A DNA stretch of 64,000 bases from Flavobacteriales bacterium. GTDB taxonomy: Bacteria; Bacteroidota; Bacteroidia; Flavobacteriales; JABDKJ01. Location of the stretch: contig JABDKJ010000013.1 of assembly GCA_013002285.1 (NCBI GenBank), forward strand, positions 1-64,000, in the 5' to 3' direction. Below, piece by piece: positions 26,090 through 34,264 of this stretch (positions are counted from its first letter, which is position 1; each line of letters begins with the position of its first letter). Below the pieces are notes generated by a model. That model was not told the origin of the DNA and did not search any database. It saw only the letters and a list, made by a program, of their open reading frames with translations. A program made the translations under genes and the position numbers.

Positions 26090-27621
26090 TCCACTTTCAG
26101 CCTCTCTTCCCTGTTTGCGATTTCCCAGGCCGTATGAAAGATCAGTTTTCCGACATTGGCTAATTTGTCATACATGATCTTGTCTGGTGTGTCCCCTGGC
26201 TGGTGATAATCCTCATGCACCCCTGAAAAATAGAATATCACTGGGATCCCGTTCTTCGCAAAGTTGTAGTGGTCTGACCGGTAGTAGAATTTATTGGGGT
26301 CATTCTCATCATTGAAAGTGTAGTCCAGCTTCATTTGAGAATACTTCCTGTTTGTTGATTCACTGAGCTCGTGAAGGTCTTTGGATAATCTATCGGCACC
26401 AATAAGATAAATGTAATTCGAATCATCAGCATGGGCCTCATCCACTCTTCCTATCATATCAATGTTCAGGTCAACAACCGTATTTTCTAAAGGAAAGATC
26501 GGGTTGTCTGTATAGTACTTAGACCCTAAAAGGCCTTTTTCCTCTCCTGAAACAGCCATTATCAGCACACTTCTTCTAGGTCCATTTCCCTCATCTCTTG
26601 CCATTGCAAATGCTTGTGCTATCTCCAGTGCCGTAACCGTTCCTGAACCATCATCATCAGCACCATTATTGATCTGCCCATCTTTTGAAACTCCTATATG
26701 ATCATAGTGAGCCGTTATCACGACCAGTTCATCTTTTTTGTCTGTTCCTTCTATATAACCCAAAACATTTGAAGATGTCACTTTCTCACTATTCCTTTTA
26801 AAGCTCAATTCAACTTGACCAATATTTGCAGTAATTGGTCCCTTCTTAAAAGCTTTCTTTTTGAATTTCTTGAGCTTCTTATCGTCTCCGATCAATTCAT
26901 ATCCCATATCGTACGAACAATAAAATACAGGTGTTGTATTTTCACTCGGAACATCTGCGCTTTCATCAAGGCTCATCACCTTGTTTCCAAAAAACTTTTT
27001 GATCCTGTTAACGTTCTTGTTGAACTCTTTGTTAGCATATATTATCCCTGCAGCACCCAGAGAAGTCAGGTTATCTACCTTTTTCTGTGTTTTCGTTGTC
27101 CACTCGCTTTGCTCTTTTGTGCCCGTTATCCTTGAAACGCCCGCTCTGTTATTGGGTTCTTCGTCAAAGATCAAAACAACCTTTCCTTTAACATCAACCT
27201 CTGATATCTCTTGGTAATCTCCCTCTGATATCCCAAAACCACCAAAGAAAAGGTCGTATGTATTGGTTCCATCGACACTTCCAGGATAATAATAGAAATC
27301 TTTTAAGAAGTCAAACGTTGTTGCGTTCTTGCTTACAAACACTTTCTTTGGATCCTTTACCGTCAATTGGAATTCTTGCGTATACTTTCCATTATGAGCA
27401 GTAATTCCAATGTCTTTGAAATGGTCTATGATATATTTCTCTGCTTTCTTTTGACCAGGCATTCCTGTTTCTCTTCCTTCGAACTCGTCTGAGGCAAAGA
27501 TCATGAGGTGGTCCTTAAGTTCTTCTGCAGTTATTGTATTGGCGTACTTCACAGACACATCTTCCTGCGCAATTAATGTTATACCTGCGAACAGGAATAT
27601 GAATAAAAGTGATCTTTTCAT
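26086..27621 (-). CDS. M28 family zinc aminopeptidase, secreted, with PA domain
   Basis: 511 residues with signal peptide MKRSLLFIFLFAGITLIAQ. A protease-associated (PA) insert (about 120-260, with VDVKGKVVLIFDEEPNN and AAGIIYANKEF) precedes the peptidase core. Zinc-site residues are visible: H305 in ITAHYDHIG, aspartates in NNGADDDGSG (about 322-324), E360-E361 in SGEEKGLLGSKYY, D388 in NIDMIGR and the late histidine in EDYHQPGDT. Such enzymes are exported aminopeptidases. It begins one base after the rpiB stop on the same strand, so the two are probably co-transcribed. Confidence 0.92.
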   Translation of the reverse strand: MKRSLLFIFLFAGITLIAQEDVSVKYANTITAEELKDHLMIFASDEFEGRETGMPGQKKAEKYIIDHFKDIGITAHNGKYTQEFQLTVKDPKKVFVSKNATTFDFLKDFYYYPGSVDGTNTYDLFFGGFGISEGDYQEISEVDVKGKVVLIFDEEPNNRAGVSRITGTKEQSEWTTKTQKKVDNLTSLGAAGIIYANKEFNKNVNRIKKFFGNKVMSLDESADVPSENTTPVFYCSYDMGYELIGDDKKLKKFKKKAFKKGPITANIGQVELSFKRNSEKVTSSNVLGYIEGTDKKDELVVITAHYDHIGVSKDGQINNGADDDGSGTVTALEIAQAFAMARDEGNGPRRSVLIMAVSGEEKGLLGSKYYTDNPIFPLENTVVDLNIDMIGRVDEAHADDSNYIYLIGADRLSKDLHELSESTNRKYSQMKLDYTFNDENDPNKFYYRSDHYNFAKNGIPVIFYFSGVHEDYHQPGDTPDKIMYDKLANVGKLIFHTAWEIANREERLKVD

Positions 27622-27622
27622 C

Positions 27623-28054
27623 TTAACAAATTACAATTTTATCTATTCTTCTTTGATGTCTTCCACCCTCAAATTCCGCGCCTAAATATGAATCCAATAT
27701 CTTTTTTGCCTTTTTCTTTGAAATGAATCGAGCAGGAAGACACAATACATTGGCATTATTATGCTCTCTAGCTAACTTGGCGATCTCTGGCTCCCAAGCA
27801 ATAGCTGCACGGATCATTTCATGCTTGTTGGCAGTCATACAAACACCGTTGGCACTACCACAGATAAGTATTCCCAAGGAATCTTCGTCTTCTGCAACTG
27901 ATTCAGCCACCTTGTGGGCATATTCTGGATAATCTGTACTTTCATCAGACTTTGTTCCTAGGTCCTTTACTTTGAACCCCTCATCCTTTAAATAGTCATA
28001 GACTTCTTCTTTTAACTCAAAACCAGCATGGTCGCTTCCTAAATACAGCTTCAT
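27623..28054 (-). CDS. rpiB: Ribose-5-phosphate isomerase B
   Basis: Interconverts ribose-5-phosphate and ribulose-5-phosphate in the pentose phosphate pathway; 143 residues. Family landmarks are YLGSDHAGFELKEEVYDYL at the N-terminus, DYPEYAHKVAESV, the catalytic-loop ICGSANGVCMTANK, RAAIAWEPEIAKLAREHNN and the C-terminal GGRHQRRIDKI. In CGSANG the catalytic cysteine of the RpiB/LacAB fold is conserved. ATG start, with the M28 peptidase gene one base downstream. Confidence 0.95.
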   Translation of the reverse strand: MKLYLGSDHAGFELKEEVYDYLKDEGFKVKDLGTKSDESTDYPEYAHKVAESVAEDEDSLGILICGSANGVCMTANKHEMIRAAIAWEPEIAKLAREHNNANVLCLPARFISKKKAKKILDSYLGAEFEGGRHQRRIDKIVIC

Positions 28055-28158
28055 TTTTCAATATTTGATATCATTCTTATTAACGATCAATATTCCAATA
28101 TCCTACAAAGGTCTGAAATTCAAATTTTTAACACATTGTTTTATCCATGATCTTTCAG

Positions 28159-28188
28159 TTGATCAAAAAAAAAATTGATCAAAAAAAA
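28159..28188 (+). repeat. Direct repeat TTGATC plus A-tract, two copies
   Basis: TTGATC followed by ten A (28159-28174) and TTGATC followed by eight A (28175-28188), head to tail. A further TGATCA occurs at about 28210. A-tracts phased like this bend DNA and TGATCA is a palindrome, so a regulatory role is possible. Confidence 0.6.
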
Positions 28189-28392
28189 CGAACATTTTTC
28201 TTGTGTAACTGATCAATGGGATCGTCTATACTTATTCCTTTCTAAAACTAATTATTCAAAAGCTATTTTCTCACCCGATATTCAACGATCCAATAAACAA
28301 AAATAACCAAGTTTATCAATAGATCTTTTAAACTAAGCATGATGATGCTCACATTTTGATAAATCCTAAGTATATTGGAATCTTTGGGTTTT

Positions 28393-28411
28393 CTAACATA
28401 AAATATGTTAG
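28393..28411. promoter_or_regulatory. Perfect inverted repeat CTAACATA-AAA-TATGTTAG
   Basis: Eight-base perfect palindromic arms with a 3-base spacer, 125 bases before the TTG of the operon at 28536. It has no T-run on either side, so an operator for a dimeric regulator is likelier than a terminator. Confidence 0.5.
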
Positions 28412-28535
28412 TTTCTTGTTTAAAACGTTTTATAAGTATCAAAAACAAAAAAACGTTCATAAACTTTTACCCAATACTAACACGCTAATTACAATAACAA
28501 TTTATTTTAAAAATTAATTAATTGATATAGTAATA

Positions 28536-30068
28536 TTGAAACAGTGCTTAAATATATTCGGTGTTATTCTTTTGTCTCTTGTGTGTAGCTTTGCCTTGTC
28601 TCAGGAGATCGATCCCAATGGATATAACAAATTTTATTACGAGAATGGTGTGATATCTAGCGAAGGTAACATGAAGGATGGAAAACCAGTAGGTTATTGG
28701 AAAACGTATCATGAGAACGGCCTGCTAAAAAGCGAAGGGGGACGGAAGGATCTTCTTTTAGATAGTATTTGGAATTTTTACAACACAGAAGGCAAGCTAA
28801 CGGATAAGATAAATTATTTGAAAGGGAAGAAGAATGGAATACATGAAATATATCGAGAAGGAAAGAAGATAAGTGCAGAAAATTTCGCTAACAACGTTAG
28901 GTCAGGCGAGTCGTCATATTTCTATTTAACTGGTGAATTGCATAAAGTAATTCCTTTTGAAAACGGTGCTGAAGAGGGGACAGGAGTGGAATATGCCAAA
29001 GATGGAAGAATGATCGCCTTACTAACATATAAACAAGGGTTTCTGAGAAAATCCGTGAAGTTGAATAGGAAGGATAAATTGGGTCGAAAACAGGGTTTAT
29101 GGCAAGAATATCATGCAAATGGTAAATTAAAAATGGAAGGCAATTTCATAGATGATCTTCGTAACGGCCTGTTTAAATATTATGATGAAAAAGGCAATTT
29201 AACGGGAATCGAGAAATATGACCAGGATAAGGTAGATGAAGAAGCTGAAGAAAGCGTAGTTCTAGATATAAAAAACGAGTATTCTAAAGATGGAAAAGTT
29301 ATCTCTTCTGGCGGATATAAGGATGGAAAAAAGCATGGAACTCACAGGAATTATGATGAGGACGGTAGAATTGTATCGGGAACTTTGTTTGATTTTGGAA
29401 CAAAAAAGGCGGAGGGTCTAGTAGATAAGAACGGCACGTATCAAGGTGAATGGAAATTATTTTATCCTACTGGGGAATTAAGGGCGGAAGGAGACTACAA
29501 AGATGGCAAGAAGGTTAAAGACTGGAAATATTATCATAAAGATGGGACACTTGAACAAAAAGGAAAATACACAAAAGGAAGACCTTCTGGTGAATGGAAA
29601 TGGTATTACAAGAATGGAATTCTTCATCGAGAAGAATATTACAGAAAAGGAAGAGAAGACGGCCTTTCAATTGAATATAATGAAGAGGGTGAGATCATTA
29701 CAAAAGGTGAATATATAGATGGTTTAAAAGAAGGAGAGTGGTTTTATCATGTGGGTGACCATACAGAGAAAGGAAGCTATAGTGATGGTGAAAAGAACAG
29801 CAATTGGATACATACTTACGATAATGGTAAGACAAATTTCAGAGGCGAATATATAAATGGGTTAGCTGTAGGAAAACACAAGTACTATTTCCCGACAGGA
29901 AAGATCAAAGAAGAAGGTAAATACAATAGTGGACTGAAAGATGGAGACTGGAAAAGATATGATGAAGATGGAAACATCCTTTGGATACTGAATTTTGACA
30001 ACGGGATCGAAAGAAAAGTGGATGGTGTTAAGATCAAACCTAAATACGAAGAACTAGAAGATCTTTGA
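28536..30068 (+). CDS. Secreted YwqK/MORN-like repeat protein
   Basis: 510 residues, TTG start, signal peptide KQCLNIFGVILLSLVCSFALSQ. The remainder is some 15 or more degenerate repeats of about 20-23 residues of the type 'G.WK.Y..NG.L..EG.Y.DGK' (for example GEWKLFYPTGELRAEGDYKD, GEWKWYYKNGILHREEYY). Annotation pipelines often label this family 'toxin-antitoxin system YwqK family antitoxin', but a secreted all-repeat protein with no toxin neighbour gives no support for that. It is followed after 3 bases by a histidine kinase gene and so is the first gene of a signalling operon; it may be a surface or periplasmic sensor-associated protein. Confidence 0.85.
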   Translation: MKQCLNIFGVILLSLVCSFALSQEIDPNGYNKFYYENGVISSEGNMKDGKPVGYWKTYHENGLLKSEGGRKDLLLDSIWNFYNTEGKLTDKINYLKGKKNGIHEIYREGKKISAENFANNVRSGESSYFYLTGELHKVIPFENGAEEGTGVEYAKDGRMIALLTYKQGFLRKSVKLNRKDKLGRKQGLWQEYHANGKLKMEGNFIDDLRNGLFKYYDEKGNLTGIEKYDQDKVDEEAEESVVLDIKNEYSKDGKVISSGGYKDGKKHGTHRNYDEDGRIVSGTLFDFGTKKAEGLVDKNGTYQGEWKLFYPTGELRAEGDYKDGKKVKDWKYYHKDGTLEQKGKYTKGRPSGEWKWYYKNGILHREEYYRKGREDGLSIEYNEEGEIITKGEYIDGLKEGEWFYHVGDHTEKGSYSDGEKNSNWIHTYDNGKTNFRGEYINGLAVGKHKYYFPTGKIKEEGKYNSGLKDGDWKRYDEDGNILWILNFDNGIERKVDGVKIKPKYEELEDL

Positions 30069-30071
30069 TAT

Positions 30072-31862
30072 ATGAAAAGAGACATCGAAGATATAATCAA
30101 AGACCTGGACAGCCCGGCAATTATAACAGATCCGGATATCAGCAAAGTTATCTCTGTAAACCCATCTGGCGTAAAACTGATGGGAAAGAACAAAAAAGAT
30201 GTAATGAAGTTCCTGGATTTCCAAGGAAAAGCCAAACAAGAGGTTGCAGAGCAAGTCCAATTGTATGGATTCCATACTCAGAAAGTAAAGGGATATCAAG
30301 TAGAATACAACAAGGTAAATACGAAGAAAGACAAGGGTTCAGTATTGATACGTATCAACAAAAACGGAAATACCGATGATCGTGTCATCAATGAAAAAGT
30401 AAGAGCTGTATTAGCTGAGGAGATCAACAGAGTTTTAAAACACGAGATCAATCAACATAAGATCACCCAAGAAAAATTGTACGAAGCTCAGCAATTCTCG
30501 AGAAGCATTATTGAAAGCTCTCTTGATATGATAATTGCCGTAGATAAAGATGATAAGATAAGGGAAATCAACAAGGCAGGTTTGCGATTATTCGGATATG
30601 AAGCAGATGAGATCTTAGGAAAACCATCAAAAACCCTTTTTGCATTTGATATTGAGTATGAGATCGTAAAAAACGCGATCATTAAACACGGAAACTATAG
30701 TGGAGAAATACAAAACATTGACAAGCAAGGCAACACCTTTTCTTCTCTGTTATCGGCTTCGCGATTGATCAATAATAATGGCGAAATAGTGGGTTCAATG
30801 GGTGTTTCTAGGGATGTAACAGAAAGTAAAAAGCAGGAACAAAAAATACAAGAACAAAGCGCAAAGATCAATGCTATCTTTGATAGTAGTTCTCATATTA
30901 TTTGGTCTGTTGACAAAAATTTCAATGTTACTTCTTACAATAAGAACTTTGAAAAGTTCTTAAAGAGGCAGTTCAAGCATAAGATGACGGAGAAAACAAA
31001 TATTGCTACCGACATCAAAGGATTGAAGGGACTCATGGAGCATCGCCTCAAAGGCGAATACAAAAAAGCCTTTAAAGAGAAAAAGCAGGTTTTTGAAATG
31101 GTTCTTCCAGAAGTCAAGGGAGAGTCCGAATGGATAGAGATCTATTTATCACCTATATACAGCGAGAACGGCAGGGTCGTTGAGGTTTCTGGGATTGGAC
31201 ACTACATAACAGACAAGAAAGAGTCTGAGCGCCAGATAATGGAGTCTCTGAAGGAAAAAGAAGTGCTCTTGCAAGAAGTTCACCACAGAGTAAAGAACAA
31301 CTTACAGGTGATCTCTAGCATTCTGAACCTTCAGTCTTCTTATGTCAAAGACAAAAACTCCCTTAATATTCTGAGAGAAAGTCAGAACAGGATCAAATCG
31401 ATGAGCTTTATTCATGAAAGTCTTTATCAAACAAAAGACTTCAACAGGGTAGATTTTGAAGATTATATTACAGGTCTAACGAAAAACCTGCTGTATTCGT
31501 ACAGCATGTTGTCAGACCACATAGCTTTAGACGCTCAGGTAGACAGGTTGTATCTGTCACTTGATCAGGCTATTCCTTGTGGTCTTATAGTCAATGAACT
31601 CGTATCAAACGCATTGAAATATGCCTTTCCAGATGATAGAAAAGGAGTAATTTCAGTTAGGATTTTTGAGAAAAAGAATGTTATTCATATGGAAATAGGT
31701 GACGATGGTGTGGGATTTCCAAAAGGCTTTGACATTAAAAAAAGCGATTCATTAGGCCTTCAACTAGTATATACACTTACTGAACAATTAGATGGTGATA
31801 TTAAAGTCTCGTCTAAAAAGGGAACGAAATATTTAATTAAATTTGAGAAATTAAAATCCTAG
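30072..31862 (+). CDS. PAS-domain sensor histidine kinase (HisKA_2 family), soluble
   Basis: 596 residues with no membrane segment. Three PAS-like domains are seen: about 10-60 (LDSPAIITDPDISKVISVNP), 147-250 (SSLDMIIAVDKDDKIREINK, with a PAC tail GEIVGSMGVSRDVTESKK) and 265-390 (SSSHIIWSVDKNFNVTSYNK). The kinase has the HisKA_2 dimerisation box LLQEVHHRVKNNLQVISSIL (phospho-acceptor H404/H405) and a GHKL ATPase with GLIVNELVSNALKYAFP and GDDGVGFPKGF. HisKA_2 kinases usually pair with regulators such as the LytTR protein encoded 3 bases downstream. It is a cytoplasmic sensor; the ligand is unknown. Confidence 0.92.
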   Translation: MKRDIEDIIKDLDSPAIITDPDISKVISVNPSGVKLMGKNKKDVMKFLDFQGKAKQEVAEQVQLYGFHTQKVKGYQVEYNKVNTKKDKGSVLIRINKNGNTDDRVINEKVRAVLAEEINRVLKHEINQHKITQEKLYEAQQFSRSIIESSLDMIIAVDKDDKIREINKAGLRLFGYEADEILGKPSKTLFAFDIEYEIVKNAIIKHGNYSGEIQNIDKQGNTFSSLLSASRLINNNGEIVGSMGVSRDVTESKKQEQKIQEQSAKINAIFDSSSHIIWSVDKNFNVTSYNKNFEKFLKRQFKHKMTEKTNIATDIKGLKGLMEHRLKGEYKKAFKEKKQVFEMVLPEVKGESEWIEIYLSPIYSENGRVVEVSGIGHYITDKKESERQIMESLKEKEVLLQEVHHRVKNNLQVISSILNLQSSYVKDKNSLNILRESQNRIKSMSFIHESLYQTKDFNRVDFEDYITGLTKNLLYSYSMLSDHIALDAQVDRLYLSLDQAIPCGLIVNELVSNALKYAFPDDRKGVISVRIFEKKNVIHMEIGDDGVGFPKGFDIKKSDSLGLQLVYTLTEQLDGDIKVSSKKGTKYLIKFEKLKS

Positions 31863-31865
31863 CTT

Positions 31866-32618
31866 ATGTCTAAGACAAACGTACTAGTTGTAGAGGACGA
31901 ATCAATTGTTTCCAAAGATATACAACACAGTTTAGAAAAATTGGGTTACAACGTGATCGGATCGGCCGACACAGGGGAAAAAGCCATTGATCTAGCAATA
32001 GAACTTGAGCCAGACGTGGTTTTAATGGACATTATGCTAAAAGGAGACATAAATGGCATTGAAGCAGCCGAAAGCATAAGGGATAAGATCTCAATTCCGG
32101 TCATTTATCTCACTGCGTATGCAGATGAAGGAACGCTTTCAAGGGCAAAAGTTTCCGAACCATATGGATACATCATTAAACCATTCAAGGAGATCGACAT
32201 CCATACTTCAATTGAAATGGCGATCTACAAGCATAACAAAGAAAGAGAGATCAGGAACGAAAGGGACCTGCTTTACAATATTGTTGAAGGAAGAGAAGAC
32301 AACGGGATCATATTCGTGAAGTCGAATTCCAGACTGGTCAAAGTTAAAACAGAAGACATTTACTTTGTGGAAGCGTTAAAGGATTATGTTGTTATCAACA
32401 CATTCAATACGCGCTATACAATACACTCTACGATGAAAGACATCGAGCGAAAGTTGCCTTCCGAGCAATTCTTAAGGGTACACAGGTCTTTTATTGTTCG
32501 TCTGGACAAGATCGCAGCTATTGAGCAGCCAAACATCATTTTGGAGAACGACAAGAAGGTTATCCCAATAGGGGGTTCTTATAAAGATGTGCTTTCCAGC
32601 AGGATCAATTTGGTGTAA
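31866..32618 (+). CDS. LytTR-family response regulator
   Basis: 250 residues: receiver domain (about 5-120) with phospho-acceptor D55 in VVLMDIML, the conserved T/K of VIYLTAYAD and YIIKPFKE, then a LytTR DNA-binding domain (about 150-248) with VKTEDIYFVEALKDYVVI and EQFLRVHRSFIVRLDKI. LytTR proteins bind paired short direct repeats upstream of target promoters. It follows the PAS histidine kinase by 3 bases and is convergent with the coiled-coil protein gene (12-base gap). The obvious candidate target is its own operon and the unusual upstream region 28055-28535. Confidence 0.94.
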   Translation: MSKTNVLVVEDESIVSKDIQHSLEKLGYNVIGSADTGEKAIDLAIELEPDVVLMDIMLKGDINGIEAAESIRDKISIPVIYLTAYADEGTLSRAKVSEPYGYIIKPFKEIDIHTSIEMAIYKHNKEREIRNERDLLYNIVEGREDNGIIFVKSNSRLVKVKTEDIYFVEALKDYVVINTFNTRYTIHSTMKDIERKLPSEQFLRVHRSFIVRLDKIAAIEQPNIILENDKKVIPIGGSYKDVLSSRINLV

Positions 32619-32630
32619 TTCTAAGAGCGC

Positions 32631-33533
32631 TTACCTTAACTCAAACTCTGTTTTACCAATCATGGCGTCCTCGTCATAGAATTCTACAACGTACAATCCA
32701 GTCATGATCTCGGATGTAATGTCGTAGAAAACACAAACACCCTCTATAGTTTGGTTTTGATAGTCTATGACTCTTTTTGCGCTGTATTTACCTGATACAC
32801 CATTAAAATTGAATGTAGCATTCGGGCTCTTGGCGTCTTCCAAAACAGCACCATCTGGACTAATTATTCTAACATAGATGTTTTTTTGCCCAGACTTCGC
32901 AATACGGTTTTCGTATAGTGTGCAGCATGTCTTTATCTTTTCAGCACGACTGGCCTTGCTTGTTTCAACCTGGTTCCCATTGTTGCGCAAGCGTATAGGC
33001 ACAGAATTAAGGTTTAATGCCTGAAGCACAGAGCCCTGCTTGATCACATTGTCTTTGGCCGCGGCTTCTTTGGCCAGCCTTTCTTTTTCAGTAGAAACAT
33101 TGGCTAACTGCCCAGAGATCTCTGTGTTTGCTTCGGTAAGCAGGATGTTTGATTGTTGTAAAGAATCTATTTGCACTAAATAGCCACGCATGATGTTCCT
33201 GAGCGTTCCGTTTTCTTTCTTGAGTTTGTCTATCTCCCACCTTAGGTTCTTGTCTGTAGACTTCAGCATGTCAACGTTTGCCAACAACTCTTCTATACGT
33301 TCCTTCTCTTTAAGGATATCAGCGTTCAAGGAATCATTTTCAATAGCTATGGAGTTATATTGGTCTAACATGTCTTGAAGATCTGCTCGCAGCGTTTCTT
33401 TTTCAGTGCTTAAGTCAACGATCTCTGTTTGCTGATCATTGATCTGTTGCTTATTGCTGAATGCTTTCCAGCCAAAGAATATCAAGAGAAGCAATAAAAC
33501 GCCAATTATGATCTGATAGTTCCGTGTAGACAT
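32631..33533 (-). CDS. Membrane-anchored coiled-coil protein of unknown function
   Basis: 300 residues. An N-terminal membrane segment (about 7-24, QIIIGVLLLLLIFFGW) is followed by about 140 residues of continuous coiled coil (residues 28-170) and a C-terminal beta-type domain of about 100 residues (IYVRIISPDGAVLED, GLYVVEFYDEDAMIG). I do not recognise the family; anchored coiled-coil proteins with a C-terminal beta domain are widespread in Bacteroidota. It is a single gene with a -7-like element 24 bases upstream. Confidence 0.72.
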   Translation of the reverse strand: MSTRNYQIIIGVLLLLLIFFGWKAFSNKQQINDQQTEIVDLSTEKETLRADLQDMLDQYNSIAIENDSLNADILKEKERIEELLANVDMLKSTDKNLRWEIDKLKKENGTLRNIMRGYLVQIDSLQQSNILLTEANTEISGQLANVSTEKERLAKEAAAKDNVIKQGSVLQALNLNSVPIRLRNNGNQVETSKASRAEKIKTCCTLYENRIAKSGQKNIYVRIISPDGAVLEDAKSPNATFNFNGVSGKYSAKRVIDYQNQTIEGVCVFYDITSEIMTGLYVVEFYDEDAMIGKTEFELR

Positions 33534-33556
33534 GTTTGAAAATGTTTAGTGTGCAT

Positions 33557-33564
33557 CAAAATTA
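33557..33564 (-). promoter_or_regulatory. Candidate -7 promoter element (TAATTTTG)
   Basis: Minus-strand TAATTTTG fits TAnnTTTG and lies 24 bases before the ATG of the coiled-coil gene. No TTG sits at N19, so support is partial. Confidence 0.4.
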
Positions 33565-33648
33565 AAAATAGAATCCACAAATTGTCTTTTGTTACGAACG
33601 TCTATTTAACAGAGGCTGTTTTATAAAGGACATTAAGAAATGTTAAAT

Positions 33649-33675
33649 AAAAAAACCCCGCCATTGGCAGGGTTT
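33649..33675 (-). terminator. Rho-independent terminator after the CAU tRNA
   Basis: The minus strand forms a ten-base-pair stem AAACCCTGCC/GGCGGGGTTT (one G-T pair) with a 3-base loop, followed by a run of T. It starts about 5 bases after the tRNA 3' end. Confidence 0.88.
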
Positions 33676-33679
33676 CTTG

Positions 33680-33753
33680 TGGGCCCACATGGGCTCGAAC
33701 CATGGACCCCCTGATTATGAGTCAGGTGCTCTAACCAGCTGAGCTATGGGCCC
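33680..33753 (-). tRNA. tRNA with CAU anticodon (elongator Met or Ile2)
   Basis: The minus strand gives a 74-base cloverleaf: acceptor GGGCCCA/TGGGCCC, D arm GCTCAGCTGGTTAGAGC, anticodon arm CCTGACTCATAATCAGG with CAU and T arm CATGGTTCGAGCCCATG. CCA is not encoded. It lacks the features of an initiator tRNA (acceptor 1-72 is paired, no GGG/CCC anticodon stem). Whether the C34 becomes lysidine (Ile2, reading AUA) or the tRNA is elongator Met cannot be decided from this gene alone. Confidence 0.9.
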
Positions 33754-33814
33754 CAAAAAGGGATTGCAAATGTATATTTTGCAGAAGATCTTACAAAAAA
33801 TATCCTCTATTTGA

Positions 33815-34219
33815 TCAACTCTTTATATCCTGACAGAGTTCAATGAGCACCCTACCTGTGTCTTTTGGGTGAAGAAAGGCAATGAGTTTATTGTCCGCCC
33901 CTTTTTTAGGTTCTTTGTTCAGCAAACGAAACCCTTTAGCCTCGAAATGCGCTATTCTTTCTTCAATGTCGTCTACTTCAAATGCGATGTGATGAATGCC
34001 CTCTCCCTTTTTATCTATGAACTTAGCTATAGGGCCCTCAGGATCCGTAGAGACTAAAAGCTCTATCTTACTTTCACCTGCAGTAAAAAAAGACGTTACA
34101 ACATTTTCTCCAGCCACTAACTCTTGTTTGTAGGGCCCTTCTCCCATGATCTCGGCATATAGGACATTTGCCTCCTCAAGATTTTTTACAGCTATCCCAA
34201 TATGGTCGAGCTTCATCAT
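33815..34219 (-). CDS. mce: Methylmalonyl-CoA epimerase
   Basis: 134-residue glyoxalase-fold (VOC) enzyme that interconverts (S)- and (R)-methylmalonyl-CoA in propionate metabolism. Metal ligands are visible in the paired half-motifs: LDHIGIAV (His), SKIELLVS (Glu), GIHHIAFEVDDI (His) and VLIELCQ (Glu). It sits in the same window as pccB (5047) and a biotin carrier protein (36562), consistent with a propionyl-CoA route, but is a single gene here. Two consecutive ATG codons begin it. Confidence 0.94.
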   Translation of the reverse strand: MMKLDHIGIAVKNLEEANVLYAEIMGEGPYKQELVAGENVVTSFFTAGESKIELLVSTDPEGPIAKFIDKKGEGIHHIAFEVDDIEERIAHFEAKGFRLLNKEPKKGADNKLIAFLHPKDTGRVLIELCQDIKS

Positions 34220-34264
34220 ACAATACCTGTTTTAAGGAGTAAAAGTACGCTTATAAATTGAAAA

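Larger units (their letters stand above)
28055..28535. other. 480-bp AT-rich intergenic region upstream of the YwqK-kinase-LytTR operon
   Basis: The longest gene-free stretch in the window. It holds a tandem TTGATC-A(n) repeat (28159-28188), an inverted repeat (28393-28411) and AAACGTTT (28424-28431). It must contain the rpiB promoter (leftward) and that of the operon at 28536 (rightward), but I find no full TTG-N19-TAnnTTTG match for either. A 65-codon minus-strand frame (28263-28460) does not look like a real gene. Confidence 0.6.

Noticed and set aside
28263..28460. 65-codon minus-strand frame in the intergenic gap
   Set aside because: Composition is that of random AT-rich DNA, hydrophobic by chance, no ribosome-binding site, no recognisable family, and it spans the palindrome and likely regulatory elements.
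28536..30068. YwqK-repeat protein as a toxin-antitoxin antitoxin
   Set aside because: It has a signal peptide, is over 500 residues, and its neighbours are a histidine kinase and a regulator; no toxin gene is nearby.
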